A stretch of 27,211 nt of DNA, taken from the IMG/VR virus record IMGVR_UViG_3300030104_002009, positions 1 through 27,211 of that record; one strand, written 5' to 3'. The translations under genes were made by a program, and so were the position numbers. The notes under the pieces are model-generated. The model ran no database searches. It saw nothing but the letters and a program-made list of their open reading frames with translations, and was not told the origin of the DNA. Shown one piece after another: positions 23,939 to 27,211 of this stretch (within the stretch, counting starts at the first letter, position 1; the number at the start of each line of letters is the position of its first letter). The stretch comes from a virus.

Positions 23939-24471
23939 CTAACGATACCTTGACTTTTTAATTGAAGCAGCCTGTTCATCATTGTAAATATCGAAATATA
24001 TAGACCATAAAATCAACTCCTCAAATGAAATACATTTGTTTAATTCAGACAGCGTATATCCTAATTCACGAGCCACACTCATATTAAGCATTAACCAGTC
24101 ATCTTTTTTTAATGACTCTTTTATCCTTTTGGGTCAATAGGCTCCTTATCTTCTTCAATAACTGCAAGCATTAAAGCTTGTAAATCAGTATCTCTAACAT
24201 CATGTTTTAATTCTGCAATCTGACCTGCTGAAAATAATCTTTGTCCATTTTCATCTTGAGCCTTTTGAACAAACAAACGCAAAGCAAAAGCATTTACATC
24301 ATCTTTCGTTCCTTTTTGGGCTTGCTCTCTTTCGGCCATTGTTAAAGGCGTTGTCCAAAATTCAAAGACATCTCCATTTGAAAGCGTTACTTCTTTTCTA
24401 GATGGAATTAAATTTGCAGCCTTTTTTAGTTTTTCTAACGGACTAAAAGATCTTGATTTGGCTGTTGCCAT
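23939..24471 (-). CDS. GT: Tail assembly chaperone G-T (-1 frameshift product)
   Basis: Produced by a -1 slip on CCCAAAA (24127-24133). Ribosomes read through Lys of the G frame, then continue with RIKESLKKDDWLMLNMS, VARELGYTLSELNKCISFEEL, ILWSIYFDIYN and a basic end, stopping at TAG 23941-23939. The T part is 62 residues; total length is about 177 from the 24471 start. The T part has the features of gpT-like domains (helical, W-x-[M/L], GYTLSEL, FEELxxWxxY), and without it a 182-nt gap would sit before the tape measure. This frame has no plausible start of its own, which supports frameshifting. Confidence 0.85.
24121..24471 (-). CDS. G: Tail assembly chaperone G
   Basis: A 116-residue chaperone upstream of the tape measure. 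It opens MATAKSRSFSPLEKLKKAANL, then LSNGDVFEFWTTPLTMAEREQA, typical of lambda G-like proteins, and ends acidic (EEDKEPIDPKG). It binds the tape measure and tube proteins during tail assembly. I chose the ATG at 24471: the frame is open up to an ATG at 24525, but that start lies inside the terminator hairpin, and a third ATG at 24507 sits on its U-tract. No clear Shine-Dalgarno precedes any of these. A slippery CCCAAAA lies two codons before the stop. Confidence 0.8.
   Translation of the reverse strand: MATAKSRSFSPLEKLKKAANLIPSRKEVTLSNGDVFEFWTTPLTMAEREQAQKGTKDDVNAFALRLFVQKAQDENGQRLFSAGQIAELKHDVRDTDLQALMLAVIEEDKEPIDPKG
24127..24133 (-). other. Programmed -1 ribosomal frameshift site CCCAAAA
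   Basis: In the G frame the codons are GAC CCA AAA GGA TAA, giving the canonical X XXY YYZ heptamer C CCA AAA. A stem of six perfect pairs (AGTCAT/ATGACT, 24112-24117 and 24097-24102, 9-nt A-rich loop) begins nine bases downstream, a suitable distance for a stimulator. The extension frame is open for 62 codons and leads into a T-like domain. Confidence 0.85.
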
Positions 24472-24507
24472 AAAAGGTAGTTCTGTTTGCTTTATAACTG
24501 TACGCAT

Positions 24508-24538
24508 AAAAAAACCCCTCGGCAACTAGACCAAGGGG
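24508..24538 (-). terminator. Rho-independent terminator after major tail protein
   Basis: On the minus strand CCCCTTGG pairs with CCGAGGGG (8 pairs, one of them U-G) around an 8-nt loop, followed by seven T (24514-24508). It starts 10 nt after the major tail protein stop. The wobble pair would be a C-A mismatch on the other strand, so the element is directed toward minus-strand transcripts. It probably lowers expression of the chaperone and tape measure relative to the abundant tube protein. Confidence 0.88.
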
Positions 24539-24548
24539 TATAAACCGA

Positions 24549-25307
24549 CTATGAAGATGAACTTAAATCAAAAACAGGTGCTCCTGTTGGTCTGAATGAA
24601 ATTTCAACCATTTGTGCATCATCTGGGTTGATGTTGAAACTAGCTGTAAGCAAAGCAGCATCCATTGAAATACTTCTGCTTAATGCTTCAGTTGATTGCT
24701 TATCTGTGTAAAGCCTAAATGCAGCTCCAACTTGCTGACGTTGTAAAACGTCTTCAACCATACGGTTTGATAATGCAGCATCTTCATCTGTAACGTAGAC
24801 ACTTGCTGTGCCAGAACCGTCAGCAAAACCAGGAATATAAGCTTTAAATGGTGCTGTCTGCCCTACGGTTTGACCAATAGTTGTTACGTCAATCTCAGCT
24901 CTTGATACTTCAAAAGACCAAGATTGAACTTGCCCAATAGCAGCATAATCGTTGTAATAAACCTCGAACTCATTAGGAGCTGCTGCTGTCCCAACATCAG
25001 TTAGGTTTACATCAGAACCACCATTAGTAGCAGAAACTTTCAAAGCCCCAGTACTTGCGGTGTAAGCACTAACGTAATAAGTTGTTCCAGCAGTTAATCC
25101 AGCAGGTAAAGTTCCTGTCCCTGATCCTCCAGAAGAAGAATCAACTACTTGAAATTTAACTGGATCTCCTATCTTGAGGTTTAAGTAGGATTGAACAACC
25201 ATAGTTTCAGTTCCTATGGTTACGTCTGAAGGAGAGAATGTCCCTGTTGTACCAGCAGGTTTGTAGTACAAGGCTCCAGACGTACCTGATAAAACAGTGA
25301 CAGCCAT
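24549..25307 (-). CDS. V: Major tail tube protein with inserted beta domain
   Basis: 252 residues, the shaft protein of the tail. The tube fold is split. LSGTSGALYYKPAGTTG opens it, an insertion at about residues 27-118 (IGDPVKFQVVDSS, LPAGLTAGTTYYVSAYTAS, VSATNGGSDVNLTDVGT) follows, and then the fold resumes with AIGQVQSWSFEVSRAEIDVTTI and ends FNINPDDAQMVEISFRPTGAP. The inserted part matches a small beta domain known from many phage tail and fibre proteins (LPaGLxaGTxYYV), probably displayed on the tail surface. Position after the gpU-like gene, the terminator behind it, and its paralogue at 16005 fit the assignment. Confidence 0.85.
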   Translation of the reverse strand: MAVTVLSGTSGALYYKPAGTTGTFSPSDVTIGTETMVVQSYLNLKIGDPVKFQVVDSSSGGSGTGTLPAGLTAGTTYYVSAYTASTGALKVSATNGGSDVNLTDVGTAAAPNEFEVYYNDYAAIGQVQSWSFEVSRAEIDVTTIGQTVGQTAPFKAYIPGFADGSGTASVYVTDEDAALSNRMVEDVLQRQQVGAAFRLYTDKQSTEALSRSISMDAALLTASFNINPDDAQMVEISFRPTGAPVFDLSSSS

Positions 25308-25316
25308 TGGATTAAA

Positions 25317-25742
25317 TTAGTCTAAGTATGCATCAAATGTAGCCGAAAATTGCGTTTGAAAAAACGCTTCTTGCTCGGCTGGTCTTATTGTAGCTGGACC
25401 TTGAGAAGGGTCAAAGATAATACTACTAAATTTGGCTCTGTCAAACTTATCTTTTATACGTTCTGCAATGGTGTAATTAGCTCCAGCACCTACTCCAGCA
25501 GGTGTAAAAACATCAATAGTTAAAGTTCCTGTTTGTCTATTAAATGATTTGCCAGTAGCAGGTGCTTCTAAAGTTGCATAATTATTAGACCCAAACAAAA
25601 GATAAACAGCAATCCAAGGTGTGTTGTTAGGTGGGGTAAAAGGTGCGTTTTGGTAGCTAACAGGATACGCAGGACTTAATGCCATCTCTGTTGCAATACG
25701 GCCTTCGATGGCTGCTCTGACATCGTTGAAAGTGCTGCTCAT
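25317..25742 (-). CDS. U: Tail terminator protein (gpU-like, DUF4128)
   Basis: 141 residues. AAIEGRIATEMAL, then PVSYQNAPFTPPNNTPWIAVYLLFG, TGTLTIDVFTPAGVGAGANYTIAERIKDKF and the closing FFQTQFSATFDAYLD fit the tail-terminator fold (DUF4128/lambda gpU). Terminators cap the tube and join it to the head. Order (gpZ-like, gpU-like, tube) is as in lambda. Start and upstream stop are directly adjacent (TAAATG). Good confidence from pattern and position. Confidence 0.8.
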   Translation of the reverse strand: MSSTFNDVRAAIEGRIATEMALSPAYPVSYQNAPFTPPNNTPWIAVYLLFGSNNYATLEAPATGKSFNRQTGTLTIDVFTPAGVGAGANYTIAERIKDKFDRAKFSSIIFDPSQGPATIRPAEQEAFFQTQFSATFDAYLD

Positions 25743-26171
25743 TTAACCTCTGAATTTGAAAGACTTAGCAAAATCAGCAACTTCTTTTGCTGTTTGCTGA
25801 AACCAACCTTTTTGTACTTGGTTATTTTTACTTCTAAATTGACCACCCCATGACTTGGGAAGGTTAGTTCCTAAAACATTTGGTTCAGCATAAGGAAGGT
25901 TATTTAAAATAAAATAATTTTTTCCTATTTTTTCTTTTATGTAATTAACTTTTTTAATAGGTGGTGTTGAAGGATATTTACCAGGTAGCAAACTAGATGT
26001 ACCAGATTCAGATGTTTCTGCAACTTGCCAATTAGCTCTTAATCGACCTGAATCAACTGGTGTTCCTACTTTAATTTTTTCATCGGCAACTAAAATAACC
26101 GCTTCAAGCATTGTATTAAAAGCTTCTTCAGCAAAGTCTCCTATTTCATCGAGTCTAATTTTTTTTGTCAT
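25743..26171 (-). CDS. Tail completion protein (HK97 gp10/lambda gpZ-like)
   Basis: 142 residues. The family signature GTPVDSGRLRANW (36-48) is present, followed by FILNNLPYAEPNVLGT, which corresponds to the 'i.n..pYa...e.G' motif. The N-terminal helix (EEAFNTMLEAVILVADEKIK) is also typical. These proteins form a ring at the neck or top of the tail and join tube and head. Start and upstream stop share one base (TAATG). Confidence 0.85.
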   Translation of the reverse strand: MTKKIRLDEIGDFAEEAFNTMLEAVILVADEKIKVGTPVDSGRLRANWQVAETSESGTSSLLPGKYPSTPPIKKVNYIKEKIGKNYFILNNLPYAEPNVLGTNLPKSWGGQFRSKNNQVQKGWFQQTAKEVADFAKSFKFRG

Positions 26172-26530
26172 TACGACCTCAGAATTAATTCATAACTAAT
26201 AGCAGTATTACCTTGTTCTGTTGTCTCAATCCTAATAATTTGATGCACTGTAGAACTAATTACAACTCGATCTGCAACCGTTGGAGTGTAACTTAAATCA
26301 GATGCAGCAATTGTTAACCGTTTATCAGTTGCTTTTATTAATTCTCCTACTTCTCTTTTAGAAACACCTTCAACAAAACCTTTAACAGTTGTGTCTGCGG
26401 TTGTCTCTCCCATTGCACCTGTAGTGGTGTTATAAGCACTTCCTGTAACTTTACGAATCGTAACATTACCACCTACAGCCTTAAGGACTTTGCTTGCTGC
26501 TTTTCTAAAGCCTTTAGGTTTTACTGGCAT
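26171..26530 (-). CDS. Head-closure/head-tail joining protein
   Basis: 119 residues, basic N-terminus (KPKGFRKAASKVLKA). VTIRKVTGSAYNTTTGAMGET, VKGFVEGVSKREVG, RLTIAASDLSYTPTVADRVVIS and IIRIETTEQGNTAISYELILR form the beta pattern of SPP1 gp16/lambda FII-like stoppers. It precedes the gp10-like gene, and both are translationally coupled (TAATG). The call is a pattern and position match. Confidence 0.65.
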   Translation of the reverse strand: MPVKPKGFRKAASKVLKAVGGNVTIRKVTGSAYNTTTGAMGETTADTTVKGFVEGVSKREVGELIKATDKRLTIAASDLSYTPTVADRVVISSTVHQIIRIETTEQGNTAISYELILRS

Positions 26531-26766
26531 TAGATCCTATAAGCAATAACTGATCCTGCACTTGTTTGAGTAATGCTGGTGAAAACTCCTTCAATTTCTG
26601 TGCTTGCTTTTAGATCAATTCCAGAAACAGTTGAAGAACCATTCTTGGTGACATTTGGAGAAACCAAAGTAACAGTCGAATCTGTTAAGCAAGTAATTTT
26701 TCCAAACCTCCCTGTATGGGCGTTTGTATCTGTGATGATGAGTGCAGCAGGATAAGACATTCCCAT
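26530..26766 (-). CDS. Small phage structural protein, possible head decoration or fibre
   Basis: 78 residues. NAHTGRFGKITCLTDSTVT, then ASTEIEGVFTSITQTSAGSVIAYRI, follow a pattern common to small phage proteins encoded among head genes (TGxFxxI near the start, GxFTxITLxSGxVIAY at the end). I know no proven role; decoration or capsid-fibre function is one suggestion. The alternative ATG two codons downstream (MSYPAAL) is equally likely. One-base overlaps join it to both neighbours. Confidence 0.55.
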   Translation of the reverse strand: MGMSYPAALIITDTNAHTGRFGKITCLTDSTVTLVSPNVTKNGSSTVSGIDLKASTEIEGVFTSITQTSAGSVIAYRI

Positions 26767-27211
26767 TAGCTTCGTTTTACAGCGATGTTGCCAGGTCCAC
26801 TAATTCTAATGCCTGTGAAGTATCTTTCAAACATTGGTGGTACACGATCAGCACCAACAGCACCGTAAGAATTAGGAGTTGCATCCAAAGATCCAACCTT
26901 GATGTTTTTATAATCTTCTAACCCACTAAGTCCAAGACCGTCTTTATTGTTATTCAAATAAGCAGCTAATACGGCCTGTGCTTTCTTTAATTGGTCAGGT
27001 ATTTCTGTGTCTGTAAAATAATCTGTTGTAATACGGAAAGGAAAACCAGTTGCATAAGTATTGATATAAGTATCAGGTTTTCTTACTCCAGTTCTAGGCC
27101 ATTGCATTGCTTGTGTGTCTGTGGCTCTAGCACCTAAAAATCTTTCACGATCAATTCTTTGTGCTGCTGTATATAAAGCACGATTTCTGTAGTCGTCACT
27201 TGTTGAACCAG
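26766..27211 (-). CDS. Neck/head-tail connector (DnaT-like family), 5' end outside window
   Basis: The reading frame is open from the window edge; codons upstream of the internal ATG at 27107 encode GSTSDDYRNRALYTAAQRIDR and then FLGARATDTQAMQWPRTGVR. This layout (a Tyr-Arg-Asn stretch, AxxxIDxxxFxGxxxxxxQ, WPR) is that of phage proteins annotated as DnaT-like ssDNA-binding or head-tail adaptor, and the gene therefore begins beyond base 27211. In the visible 148 codons the end (RISGPGNIAVKRS) is complete. Given the neighbours, a neck role is more likely than DNA binding. Confidence 0.75.
   Translation of the reverse strand, partial: GSTSDDYRNRALYTAAQRIDRERFLGARATDTQAMQWPRTGVRKPDTYINTYATGFPFRITTDYFTDTEIPDQLKKAQAVLAAYLNNNKDGLGLSGLEDYKNIKVGSLDATPNSYGAVGADRVPPMFERYFTGIRISGPGNIAVKRS

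Noticed and set aside
24471-24525. Chaperone start at the ATG at 24525
   Set aside because: This start and the first codons lie inside the terminator hairpin (24508-24538), so most transcripts would end there or the region would be structured; the ATG at 24471 is preferred.
1-27211. tRNA, rRNA, integrase, insertion sequence, att site or riboswitch
   Set aside because: I looked for cloverleaf-like stretches, transposase or recombinase motifs and terminal repeats and saw none that I could support.

Overview
The window looks like the late structural region of an AT-rich, lambda-type siphovirus (long non-contractile tail), or a provirus of one. A marine cyanobacterial host (Prochlorococcus or Synechococcus) is the best guess. 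The guess rests on the style of the tail-fibre genes (MAYGTIK-type N-terminus, TATQIA/TAKLAD repeats, a C-terminus ending in VTIPANARW), on the many 2OG-Fe(II) oxygenase genes beside the fibres, and on AT richness. No 16S, tRNA, integrase or att site is visible, so host and lifestyle are inferred.

Layout, read in the direction of transcription of the main (minus) strand, right to left. (1) 27211-24549, connector and tube module: a neck protein cut by the window edge (DnaT-like family), a 78-aa phage protein, a head-closure-like protein, a gp10/gpZ-like tail-completion protein, a gpU-like tail terminator and the major tail tube protein. (2) A rho-independent terminator follows at 24508-24538. 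(3) 24471-23939 encodes the tail assembly chaperone G and, by a -1 frameshift on CCCAAAA, the longer G-T product. (4) 23912-16923 holds the tape measure protein, a gpL-like protein, a short NlpC/P60-like protein and a giant tip protein J whose N-terminus looks like gpI. (5) 16919-15135 holds a gpM-like protein and two more proteins built like the tail tube protein. (6) 15103-9198 holds two repetitive tail fibres and a glycine-rich, adhesin-like protein. (7) 9191-2905 is an accessory block: a DUF4376-like protein, a methyltransferase, a sulfotransferase, three 2OG-oxygenase-like genes, a cassette of four tiny to small membrane or coiled-coil genes, and two more 2OG oxygenases. A two-domain basic membrane protein (2905-2081) ends the minus-strand run.

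At the left end (28-2154) four plus-strand genes converge on this run. One is a two-TM membrane protein, and three are predicted secreted proteins of which two, probably three, are related. The third and fourth overlap by 178 nt in different frames, and the fourth overlaps the last minus-strand gene by 74 nt tail to tail.

Most neighbours overlap by ATGA, GTGA or TAATG or are nearly contiguous, so the tail genes probably act as one translationally coupled late operon. The most interesting part is the accessory block. Five predicted Fe(II)/2OG oxygenases of at least four types, a sulfotransferase and a methyltransferase lie directly behind the fibre and adhesin genes. My hypothesis is a dedicated system that chemically modifies phage fibres or the host surface. 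The sequence supports the families and the synteny, not the substrate.
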